The notes under the pieces were generated by a model that did no database searches, was not told the DNA's origin, and worked only from the letters and a program-made list of their open reading frames with translations. From Acheta domesticus (taxonomy: Eukaryota; Arthropoda; Insecta; Orthoptera; Gryllidae): 64,000 nucleotides of DNA. Location of the stretch: positions 72,744,984 to 72,808,983 of the forward strand of contig JAHLJT010003656.1 in NCBI GenBank assembly GCA_031308135.1. The letters run 5' to 3'. The position numbers and the translations under genes were made by a program. Numbering within the stretch: the first letter of the stretch is position 1; every line of letters starts with the position of its first letter. Shown in pieces: positions 53,625 through 64,000 of this stretch.

Positions 53625-55280
53625 GGTGGGACGGTAGGATCAATGAGGTTGAAACTATTATATAACTACTATATTAGGGCGAAGGCGTTGAAGATGATGA
53701 CGGTGGGAATAGCAGCAGTGAGGGGGGCGAGATGCTCTATTGTGGAGGGGACGGTGGCACAGGGAAGCAAGCGGAGGTGGCAATGGGCGTTTTATCAGGA
53801 GTGGCAGGGGGTGAGTACTGGGGGAGGTGGCTTGTGCGGCGACGAGAGAACCGTCGGTGGAGGAAGGGAGAGCGGTGAAGGCGATGGGGGCTGTGCTGGC
53901 AACGGGGGCGGCTATGAGTACGGGGACACGCTCTGGATGCGACCTTATTGATGATGATGACATCGAGGATGGTGATGATTCAATCAGCATCGGCTTAAGG
54001 CCACCGCAATTACCGCATTTGCGGTAGAGCTCAAGCCGCAGGAGGCCCCGACATGATCACTTCCGTTTGGCGGAGTTCGGAACTAGAAATCTTTCGACCA
54101 CAACACCAGAGGAGTGCATCAATATCCACACGGGGATATGTTGCGCTTGTCGAATCCTTTGTAAGGCACATATTCACACATACGTATTCACATATACATA
54201 ATTCATTGCATTCAATCGGTAACTATTCATTGAATTTAGAGGCATTTTCACTCGTTTTTTCTGTGGCAATAGAAGTTCAATTTTATAACAAAAGACACAA
54301 TTTGTTTGTTTTAAATATTTTTGTACTGTTTTGCATTATGCCTAGCTTCTTCTGACAGATCCTTTTATCATTAGTAATAGGTTAAAATGAATGAATATTA
54401 TTGATTGTCATATTACAGTCGTTAAACTGAACTACAAATTAGGTTTAATTTTCCACAAGAACCTGCTAGTATCTAACAAATACCAAATAGTCGTATCTAA
54501 CTTTATCTTTTTGGAAGCAGTTTTGTGGAGTTTCTTTACGTCCAAATGTGTTCTTTGCCAGTAATTTCAAAAGCGATATTTTAGTTATTTATTTATATCA
54601 ACAAATTTGATCTCACTTTTTCACTCCAACTCCGTAGCAAACTAAGATATAAACAAAATGATATAGTGTTGTGACATCACACAATTTCCTTCACAAGTTC
54701 TTACAACAAACATTTGACAATTTTTGTAAATATTAGATGTGTTAAATGATAATATGATACATAGAAAAGTCATACACCAATATTGTATTTAATATTACGC
54801 AATTAGAAAGTCATTAACGGCATAAAATTTTTTGAATACTTGCACGTGCTATTATTTTGCATTGTGTAAAATGCTGCAGTGATAATTCATTTCTCTGACG
54901 AGTAACAACAAATATCATCAGATTAAGTTTCCCATTCACCGAAAGGGCAAAGTACTGGATTTAACATGAGAGGTCTCTCCCAGGGCATCTGCTTTGGGAG
55001 AGGCGACGGAGATGAAGAGTCAACGCAGAAACGTCGCGTGACATAGAGGCCGAGCATTCCTTCATGTCAGCCATCCCTGATGCTCGCCCGTCCATCGTGG
55101 CCACCCTCTAGCCCACCCTAGCACCCACCAACCCGCCGGGGCCATCATCCAGCTACCCACCCCTAACCCTCTCGTGAGCCCAGCCTTCCCGGGCTAGCTT
55201 CTTCCTGTTCCGCTCCTCATACCTTGTGTCTCTCGCTCCCGCCATTCTTCTGCCCTCGCGCCTTAGTCTGCCCCCCCCCA
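53625..55280. other. Unannotated sequence
   Basis: G-rich up to about 53,900, then AT-rich. At 54,973-55,000 CTCTCCCA and TGGGAGAG form an 8-bp hairpin with a loop of about 12 nt. No gene or element is supported. Confidence 0.4.
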
Positions 55281-55790
55281 CTTTAGTGCCTTTGATCTGG
55301 AGGTCCTAGGTTCGTGTCCCGACGGTGACAGGATTTTCGACACAGGCTCGATTGCTAGGGTCGAATTCAGTCATAGTTTGGAGGAGAATTTCATCGGCCA
55401 GTTGCTCTCATCGGTAGTTTTCCGTGGTTTCTTCGATCAACGCCAGGCGACTGCCGGAGCAGTAACCTAACAAGCGGGCCACGGGCTGCGCACGATCTTT
55501 CGTTTCTCTTTCTTGTCGTGTGTTCACCCATTACTTATACACACGTACACTTACATGTACTAGACTACCACACATGCCGGGAGATCGGTCGGCAGCTCAG
55601 ATCAAATCGCGGTTGGGGAGTGAACGCTGGTGGGAGATATCTGGCTGGGGATAAAACTTCTCCTAGCCGACGGTAGGTCGGCGCCGAGTGTCACCAATCA
55701 GTGAGGGAAGATAACCCCAAGCAAAAACAATGCACTACACTTACGGGACTAATGACTTTAGCAGTTGACTCGCCCGGAATCATCAATCAA
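55281..55790 (+). mobile_element. SINE-A, slightly 5'-truncated copy with intact 3' end
   Basis: It enters at TTTAGTGCCTTTGATCTGGAGG, keeps the B-box region (GGTTCGTGTCCCGACGGTG), and carries the complete body. Its 3' end is the clearest of the family: CAATGCACTACACTTACGGG, ACTAATGACTTTAGCAGTTGACTCGCCCGG and AATCATCAATCAA. This defines the end used to judge other copies. Confidence 0.85.
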
Positions 55791-57615
55791 CCCCCCTCCT
55801 GCCCCAAACGCCCTGCAGCGACACCATTCTTCCCAATCTCACCCTCCCTTCTGCCTTCTCCCACCCTCTCGTACCCCTCCACTCTTATCACCCCTTCTTG
55901 CTCGCTCCACCCTCCGATCCTCGCCCTCTCCCGTTCCCTCCCCACCCTCCTGCCACGGTGCTCTCTCGTCCTCGTGCTCTCTCGTCCTCGTGATCATCCG
56001 CACCCCTGCCAGCGAGCTCGTTCGCTCCGTCTCTCTCTCTCTCTTCTCCCAGCCCGCCTGTTCTTTTATCCGCCCACGCACATTCACCCTCCAGCTCCGC
56101 CGCGGCGAGCCGTCGTCACCCACGCCCTCGTCCATCTTTCTCGTCGCGCGTCCCCTCTCACTCCCCGCCCGAGCGCCGGCGGCGGCGGCGGCCTCGTCCG
56201 CGAAAAGTCACCTGCGCCCCACGCCCCTTGCGGCGTTTTTTAAACCAGTCTCACCCCCTCCCCACCCCACTCCGCCCTCGCCGGTCCCGGCCAGCGCACG
56301 CCGCCCGCGCCCGCATTCCACAGTTCATCCTATCGGCTTTCCCTGACCTTACTGTCGTTACCTCAGGGCGCCTCCCTTCTTCGATTTTCGCCTTCACCGT
56401 CTGCTCGTCCACAACCACGACACATATACGCCATTACGGATAGGTACCGCGTCCTCTGGGGGTGTGCCTAACACTTCGGACGTCGCCAGCCCGCTCAGCC
56501 GTCACTGACTTCACTTCATCTTCCACGACGACTTGAAACACGCTCTCTCCATTCCTGTCGCAAATTTGTCTTAAATAATTCAGTTCTTATCCTTCACTTC
56601 CTCTCCCGCTACTATAATGACCTACAGTCTCCGCCCACACAAGCCTTCAACGTCATCCCAGTTTTCCGAGTGTATGTGTGTGTGTCACTAGTAGCTCGCT
56701 CTGTCCCCCAGCACCGCTCTCCCCAAGCCATCTGCTCCCATGGCCATATCCATCAACGCCGCCGCCCCGCTGCCGGCCACGCTGCTACTGCCTCTGTTGC
56801 CGACGCCTCCGTCCCCACGGTCACCATCGTCACCTCCGTCACCACCACCCCCGCCGTCACCGCCGCCACCTTCACCACCTCCCATGTCCTCGCGGCCCCC
56901 TGACCCCGCGATTCTCGTCCCGCCACGCCTGTCCGCCGCCCCCGCCCCCGTGCCTGCCCCCCGTCCACGACGCCCCGTCCCTGCCGCCCCTTGTCCCTGT
57001 CGCCCCGTCCCTGCCACCCCGTCCCCGCCACCCCGTCCCCGCCACCCCGTCCCGCAACCCCGTCCCCGCTGCTCTGTCCCCGCCGCCCCCGTCCCCATCG
57101 CCCCCGTCCCCGCCGCCTCGTCCTCGCCGCCCCGTCCCCACCGCCTCGTCCCCGCCGCTCCCGGCCCCGGCCCCGCCGCCTCGGCCCCGCCGCCCGGCCC
57201 CGCCGACCCCGTCACCTCCACTCCGGCCCTACAGCCCCTCGGCCCCGCCGCCCCCGGCCCCGCCGACCCCGTTCCCGCCGCCCCGTCTCTGCCACCCTTG
57301 TCCCCACTGCCCCTTGTCTCCACCGCCCCATGTCCCACCGCCCCATGTCCCACCACCCCTTGTCCCTGCCACCCTGTCTCTGCCACCCTGTCCCTGCCAC
57401 CCTGTCCCCGTCGCCCCTGACCCCATCGCCCCTTCTCCCTACCGTCCCTTGTCCCCATCGCCCCCGTGCCCATTGCCACCTCTGCCAGCTCTGCCACCCC
57501 CGACATCCTCGCTATTACTACTGCCACCAATCCCTTCTCCTCCATCATGGTCGCCACCACCACCGCCGCCGCCTCCGCCGCCAGCTGCGCCGCTTCCTCC
57601 ACCTCCGGAGACGCG
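55791..57615. repeat. C-rich low-complexity block
   Basis: Begins right at the SINE-A tail. Pyrimidine-rich to 56,340, partly unique at 56,340-56,740, then dense CCCCGCC/CCCCGTCC and CACCGCC repeats to about 57,615. Long Pro-rich plus frames and Gly-rich minus frames overlap throughout, so they are not called. Confidence 0.7.
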
Positions 57616-58262
57616 CACAGGGAAGCCGACGCTACGACCGTAATGAAGACAAGGGGGCGCCGGGCGCTATCGACTGTGCGCCACCTGGCAACGCCGCCAC
57701 CGCCGCCTCCTCCTCCTCACCCTCCACGCTCTCCGCCTCCTGCGCCTCTTCCTCTTGCTCGCCTCGAGAGCTGCGGGACGGCGGCGCACGGCGCGGCGTC
57801 TTGGCGGAGCCGCGGGCCGTGGCGGGGGGATGGGGCGGGGAGCGGCGGGGCGGGGAACGCGCGCGCCGAACGCCGCGGCGCGCCGCCTGATGAACCGACA
57901 CGTCGGTCGATGGGTGCGCGCACCGTTACCTGGCAACCGCGGACGCACCGCGCGCGCGACCGTGGACACGCCGCCGCCGCCGCCACCGCCGCCGTCCCTA
58001 ACGCTGACGAGAGCGCCGTCGACGTTGCCGCCGCCGCCGCACCGCCGCTGCCGCCGCCGTCGGCGACAGTCGTTGCCCGGGAAGTTTTACGCAGGAGAGC
58101 GACAGTGGAACGCGCGCCGAATTCGAGAGGAACCTCCGCCGCCGGCCGCCCGCCGCCGCCCCACGCCACCGCCCTCTGCCGTCCGCCGCCGCCCCCCGGC
58201 GCCGCCCTTCACCGTCCCCACCCTCCGCGGCCGCCGCCTCCGATGTCGTCACCCTAGCGCTG
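57616..58262. other. CpG island-like block
   Basis: Dense CpG and GCCGCC triplets, with several frames on both strands of equal quality. It could mark a promoter, for example of a gene to the right, but no adjacent transcript unit could be identified. Confidence 0.45.
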
Positions 58263-60525
58263 GGATGAGGCGCCGCCGGGTCCAGAGGGCGCGCGAATTC
58301 AGTGTGCTGAAACTTTTTTACGGCTCTGAAATAATACGGATTGTTCGCAGCTTCTTTTTTTTCTATTTTGAAAATGTACGGATTGACCGACTGCGGTGAA
58401 ATATCTCGTTACTCATTCTTTTCCGAGAGTGCGGCGCTCTTCGTATTAAAGCGTTCCTTGAAAATCAAGTCCCGTTTCTTCATCTGGAGAGATTGAAAGA
58501 AATCTTTCTCGCTGATTTTTTTTGTGAGTTCTACTTCGTTAAGTATGATCTTGATTGCTTTTTGATTTGGTTCTGAGAACTCAATGTGTGTAGGGAAATG
58601 GCCTTCAAGAAAGAAGCACCACGGTTTTGCGGAGCAATGTATCGTGATCACGTTATTTTGCTAGAATCTAAAATCACTGACGAATGTTTCCAATCACTGA
58701 CAGAACTTTCCTAGCACTCCGAACTCCATTCTCCATTCCAATCAAAACATGATACATCAGTGGTTCATCGATGGTTTGTACACGTTTTCTTTTCTCTTGA
58801 TGTTTTGCTTTCCACATTTAGAAAGCCTCTGTGAAGTGAATCTTCATAAATATGTTATATTTGCCATTTCTACAGCAAGAATGGTTAATTTTCCTTAAAA
58901 GTTGGATTGACTGCAGTATGAAACGATAAAGGATATTAATACGATTGATTTGAAAAGACCGAAAGATGTCAAATAACATCTATCCTGTGCATTTTTTTTA
59001 AGTAAAGGAATCGAAAATAATGGTTCACACGAATAGTTTGGGGGGAAAAGAAAATACTCGTATTCTCTGTAAAACTTCGCAATAACGTTATTGTATCCCC
59101 TCATTTCAATTAACGATCTTTACAAGTGATTGTACATGAAGAAAAAATTTTGAAACAGGTCGTATAAAGTTGTATCCTAATTTTAAATGAAAACTGTATT
59201 CCTGTAATGAAAACTAATGAAAATTGTATTCCTCCAATATTTTCCTACATTCTAATTCAGTGAAATTTTAAAGTTTGTTTTACGAATTATTTTAATTGTA
59301 AGAAACGAATATATCTTCGCAAGTGTACTCGTTTTGTTCACTGTACACCATGAAGTTAATATAGGGTCTGTTTACCACTTTCACTCGTAAAAAAATACTA
59401 AAGGATTTGAATTAAAAATTTTCCACAAAATACCAGCTTGTTGTTACTGTACGTGTGAGATTCAACGGAATCATATTACTTTACATCTATTTTGGTATAC
59501 ATCAGCATGGTTTAAGAGAGTATATTTGCGGTGAGGTTTTGGAATCAATATATTCGTGAGGCCGCGCCTCTGGTGTTCGCAGAATAACACGCAAAGTTTG
59601 TGCTGCTCCCATGAGAGACTTGCAGCGTTTAACTTACGAGGAACAACTTTCGAACGATCACATGAGACGCTGTTGCCATTCGATCTCTTTTTTAAGATCC
59701 TTGGAAATTTTCGCTTCCAGCTGTTGTGCAACACCAGTGTAACATTGTCCATGAGCATCCCCTTTGGCCACTTGCTCTCAAATGCTTTCAAAGTACCAAT
59801 CGTCAGTTGAATTTTGAATGCAATAAACCGACGATTTGCTAGAAATTTATACAAAACTATGGAAATTAAAAATCGACTTTGGCTATATTAACACGAAAAC
59901 ATCCACGAGTAAAAAAATAGTGTGTAAAATAATTTTATTTCAGTGTACATTGTGTAATATAATTGTATGAACATCTTTAGCACTGTATTAGAAATTCAAT
60001 AAATTCCAATCAAACAAAACAACTAATCACAGAGGATGGAATGAGGTGTAATTAAAGCAGTCAGACTAATATATAATAATGAATATAAAACTAACTTGAA
60101 AAGAAATCAGAAGTGGAGAACCAAAAACAAATCTCCTAGAAACGACATCAAAACTAACGCTCAAACGTGACATACATTTTTGGAAAAAATTATTCGATAG
60201 AATTAAGTTGAGTTCAAGTAATTCATTTTAATGAGATAAGTATCCAAATACTCGTAGTGGCCAAATATAATTTTGTTTTCCAGTTTGCACTACTATTTTC
60301 CCCGTTAGTAACGTATAATTTTCGCAAGAAAATATTTTCGCTTGGATTTTCTTCTTTGTTTATTTCTATTTCCGTTTGAGGCGGGGTCCGTTTGAGGCGG
60401 GTTTCACTGCAATTCCCGGAGCCGCCAGAGGAGGTAGAGGTAATCAACGGCCTACCCAAAGGAGAGCTCGACCGAGGTAGCAGCTGAAACCGCTTATATG
60501 GGCAGAGGCGGAGGGGTGCAGGCAG
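58263..60525. other. Unannotated AT-rich sequence with small minus-strand frames
   Basis: Minus-strand frames at 58,409-58,651 (80 codons from a GTG) and 59,471-59,854 (127 codons) are compositionally normal but match nothing I know. The first has no ATG at its start and no clear acceptor. I leave both as unproven. They are the only frames in the stretch that are not low complexity. Confidence 0.4.
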
Positions 60526-61067
60526 AAGGAAGGTGAGGTGGGAGGCGCGCGGAGGCGGATCGGGGCTTGGAGAGGGGCTAGAAGAGGAGCGTGGAGAGAA
60601 GGAAGGAGGAGGAGAGGAGGGAACGAGGCGAGAGAGAGCGAGGATGAGGAGACGGAAGCGCGAGTCGGGAAGGCGGGTGGGACGATAGCAGTCGGCGTTC
60701 AGCATGGGAACGGGGCGATGGAGGCAAGAGGATGGCGCAGGAGACGACACGGTGGCAAGGGGAGCGGGGCGCGGCGGGGAAAGGTGGGGCGGGGCGGGGT
60801 AGGGCGCAGCGGAGGGCGAGGTGATGTGGTTGGCGGGATGGGAGGGGCGGAGGTCTGGAGGAGAGGGGCGGGGCGGGGACGGGACAGAAACGGCGGCGCC
60901 AGCGTTATGTCCGCGGGCCGAGGTCGACCCGGTGAACCGCGTAGTTGCCCTCGTTGTGCGTCGGAGCGGCCGCTGGACTAAGACGGCGGTGACCCTCGCC
61001 CTCAACTGGCGGCGGCGGCGGTGGTGACAGTGGTGGCAGTGGTGGCGGCGGTGGCGGTGGCGGTGGC

Positions 61068-61099
<32 letters not shown>

Positions 61100-61375
61100 C
61101 GGCGGTGGTGGAGGTGGTGGCGGTGGCGGTGGCGACGGCGGCGGCGGTGACGGCGGCGGCAGCGACGGCGGAGGCGGCGGCAGCGGTGGTGGCGGCGGCG
61201 GCTTCGGCGGCGGCTTCGGCGGTGGTGGCAGTGGCGGCGACAGTGGAGGAGACGGCGACGGCGGTGGCGGTGGCAGCGGCTGTGGCGGCAGCGCGACGGC
61301 GGCGGCGGCGCCGGCAGTGGCGGCGGCGGCGGCGCCGCCGATGGGGCAGCAGTGGAGGCAGCGGCGGCGACGAGT
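60526..61375. repeat. G-rich block ending in a GGCGGT trinucleotide array
   Basis: 60,526-60,900 is GGGGCGGGG/GAGG-rich. 61,015-61,340 is almost entirely GGC/GGT triplets (GGTGGCGGCGGC). Ala/Val, Gly or Pro/Arg frames on either strand follow from the triplet repeat. Confidence 0.8.
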
Positions 61376-63916
61376 TCTACGCTCTGGGGCCATGCGACGC
61401 GAGCGCGCACCAGTGGTGTCTCAAAGGCGGAACGTTGCTTTCCGATTTCTCAGCTAGTGTAATATTGGACCTTCGGCATCATTTTAATTCAACTCACCAC
61501 TGTTAATGTCATTAACGTTATTAAACAGAAACAGAGAAGCAACGATGGCGGTGAATTTCATAAAGCGAGGCGATGTCCAAACCAAGTCTGTTATTAGTGA
61601 TATCGGTCGTTTGTCATTCAGTAATCTTTGTAATAATACCACCTTCTTAGAAGAAAAATCACATAAATAAGAAATATTCTATCTCAGAATAAGAGAACTC
61701 TTACTTCATTATTAGCTACAACTTACTTGTGTCGAAAGGCAGTAACGGACGACGGACTTAAAATCCTTTACGGACTTTTTCCTAGATTGGATTTTCGTTT
61801 CTTCCTTTGGCAGTGTTATGTCGATATGACTGCACATAATTACAAAAAATACTTTTTTCAGTTAATTGACATTCGTTAATTAGTTTCTACATTTCAATTA
61901 CTACCATCTTTACCCCCTAATAGTTCTTCAGTTAAACAACCGGTTCTCAAAAAACTTCAATATGTTCCAAGAACCTTTGGCAATGTGTGTAGATATGTCG
62001 AAACTCACATTAATCTAGAAAGTAAGATTATATATAATGGAGTGTAGTTGATTACGAAAAACTAAGGTTCTTTTCATAAGTATTCAACTGGATTGGATCT
62101 CAGGTGGATTTATTTGCAAAATTTGCGTTTTATACAAATGTAAATTTCATATAGGCCTACTCATATTTAGTAACCGATTTTATTATGCAGTACAGCCGAA
62201 GGAAATCTTACGATTACATTGCGTGTGTTAAATGAGTAATTAAGAGGTGTCAGTCACTGGATTCCGTGGCAAATCAATTTGTATTGCTTCGTTGAAATTG
62301 AGTTATGGCTGAATAAAATAAAATAGCTTAGATATCGGGTAAATTTTAATAATTTCATTTCTATCGCATTGCTGTTGAAAGTCATTGTGGCTGAATTGTT
62401 CACACATTTAGGACGTCATGTGAAATAGGAACTTGTGAAAATGCGCCATGCGAAAAGCACATTGTCCACTTGCCAAACTTGTGGACATGCGCCATATCAA
62501 ATCCCTATTGTCCACTTGCCAATAGCAATTCCGCATCGTTCCAAATCCACTGACTAGTTCCAGTATTTCAAACGCTAGTTTCAAATATACGATGTAATAG
62601 AACTGCTCCATCGTGCTGTTAAGCAAAGGCACTTTGCCGCGTAATTGGAGTACATGAACCCCAACCGGTCCGGAACGCTGCAAAATAGAGGCTGCCCTTG
62701 CGAAGTTTAAGCAGTGAAAGTCCTTTAAGAGGGCATTCAACGTCTTAAACGGAGCGCAGCCGCGCGCAGAATACTGTTTCCCGGGCCCTCGACCCGACCC
62801 CCGCCGACCCCTGACCCCCGCCCCCGCCCTCTGACCCCCCCCCCCCGCTCCCGCCTTCGCCGTCGTCGCGACCGCCTCGCAACCGGCGACAGACAGCCTC
62901 TGCATTTGCTTCTGGCGGACGCTCGCCTGGCTGTCTCGGAGTTCCTATTCAGAACACCAAGGGTCTCTCCAAAAGAATCGTCTTCGTCGTTCTTTCCTTC
63001 ATTTCCTTTCTAGCACCCCTCTGCCAAATTAGAGCGTTGGAAGGCATCCACGTACTCGTTGATTAGAGTATATGATTGAAGAAACTTCAAGTGCTAGGTA
63101 AGCGAATTGCAAACATAATAGTCGCCTGCCTGATATTCGGGATGTCGGAAGCAATGGCGGCTGGTGGGTTGCAAATTATGAGGGCGGCTTGTGTGTTTAA
63201 ACTATCAAATACATTTTACATACCTCTTCATGTTTCTTGAACGATGAAAATTTTGGCGTGTAGAATACAACCGATTTGCACGTATCTGGATTTTAATCCT
63301 TGTCTAGGACAACTTTAACGTTGATAACGGAAGATACAATTGTGCTCTTGGGAAAATAAGACATTTTCTATAAAATATTTCCAGCAAACAAAACAGTAAT
63401 TTATGCAATCAGATGAAAGATTCGGTATTCTTGGCTTAGTTAATAGCCGCGGACTCTGCCGAACAAAACCGTAGTAACAGCACGCTGCCCTCACCCAAGT
63501 CCCATTACCCTCGCACTTCCTAAAGCGTCTATTGCCTCACATGCACTAGCTACGGATGGATTCCCGAAAAACCGCGATGCTACCCATTCCAAAAACATGT
63601 ATCTTTCGCATAATCGACCCTTAAACCTAAATTCATTATCACCTTTTGGCATGTGGTATAGGCAAATTAAATGAGTCGATTTATTGCAACATAGGTACTT
63701 TCTGCAACATTTCCAGAGGTTGGCTTTTCTGGGGAGGGCGCCGCCCTAGATCCCTTACGGAGCAGTCGCCAATGGTCGCAAGTCTTTTGAAAAGAATTGA
63801 CTTGGTCGTTTTTTCGTTCATTTTTATGACACTTCTGCAGAAATAATGGTATTGGACAGGCGACCTCCCATTCACTGAGTCTTTCCAGCTCAGGGTCCAT
63901 TGATGTGCAACCAACT
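61376..63916. other. Unannotated sequence
   Basis: AT-rich except for a CCCCCGCC-rich stretch at 62,760-62,880. The 62,408-62,905 minus frame spans both and has no domain. GCGCCATGCGAAAAGCACATTGTCCACTTGCCAA (from about 62,441) is followed by a similar GCGCCATATCAAATCCCTATTGTCCACTTGCCAA, a small imperfect tandem repeat of about 49 bp. No gene recognised. Confidence 0.45.
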
Positions 63917-64000
63917 GAGGTGGCCCAGGTGTCAACTGAAGGCACTGCAGTACCTCTGGCCGGGGGGGCCCTAGGTTTCGACTTCCCACTGACAAATATA
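63917..64000 (+). mobile_element. SINE-A head, cut by the window edge
   Basis: GAGGTGGCCCAGGTGTCAACTGAAGGCACTGCAGTACCTCTGGCCGG and GGCCCTAGGTTTCGACTTCCC match the A-box-to-B-box head of the family. The body would continue past 64,000. Confidence 0.7.

Noticed and set aside
56678..58399. Several 200-320-codon frames on both strands
   Set aside because: C-rich low complexity and CpG-rich DNA; frames overlap each other with no domain or splice structure.
59471..59854. 127-codon minus-strand frame
   Set aside because: Not low complexity, but no domain, no good start context and no splice or poly(A) support; kept only as a mention.
60223..61506. 395-codon minus frame and Ala/Val plus frame
   Set aside because: Mostly GGC/GGT triplet repeat translation; the short unique ends do not match anything.

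Overview
This is a piece of a large, repeat-rich eukaryotic genome, most likely an insect. The evidence is (i) a glycosyltransferase family 92 type gene of the arthropod kind, (ii) at least nine copies of a tRNA-derived SINE, (iii) hAT, pogo/Tigger and Tc1/mariner remnants, (iv) a Ty3/gypsy LTR retrotransposon, and (v) AT-rich DNA broken by very GC-rich low-complexity blocks. There are no operons, Shine-Dalgarno sites or bacterial gene spacing. The lineage below insect (a polyneopteran such as a cockroach, termite, stick insect or orthopteran is my guess) is inference.

Layout. 1-9 kb: a pyrimidine-rich block, decayed and better-preserved copies of the main SINE (called SINE-A here), two possible minus-strand exons near 5.1-5.7 kb, and a 1.73-kb element with about 360-bp terminal inverted repeats that carries a decayed LINE C-terminal fragment. 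9-20 kb: CpG-rich DNA, a purine-rich block with a 370-410-bp internal duplication, a second SINE type with a 10-bp target duplication, SINE-A, a hAT-type MITE, a TAG-GATGG-ended element and a pogo/Tigger-like element. 20-30 kb: a possible first coding exon plus 18-nt microexon, a 33-bp minisatellite, two SINE-A copies flanking a second MITE of the same family, then a composite block made of a purine tract, a CpG island, a 14-bp minisatellite and a pyrimidine tract.

30,781-39,553 is a complete, apparently intact and young Ty3/gypsy element on the minus strand. It has two 1,682-bp LTRs with about seven differences, a 4-bp target duplication (TTAC), an 18-nt primer-binding site matching the 3' end of tRNA-Lys3, a polypurine tract, and separate gag and pol frames. 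Between the frames lies a textbook-looking -1 frameshift signal: GTTAAAC, then a 6-nt spacer, then a perfect 11-bp stem. I see no env.

40-50 kb: a Tc1/mariner transposase scrap, a CCWCCK-type low-complexity block, the GT92 gene (single exon, broken by one frameshift), and a hAT-like element into which a 123-bp hammerhead-like unit has inserted with an exact 12-bp target duplication. 50-64 kb: more SINEs, and four long GC-rich strand-asymmetric blocks (52.6, 55.8-58.3, 60.5 and 62.8 kb), separated by AT-rich DNA in which I recognise nothing. Most of the many ORFs in this window are open only because the DNA is low-complexity. Only gag, pol and the GT92 frame are well supported as real coding sequence.
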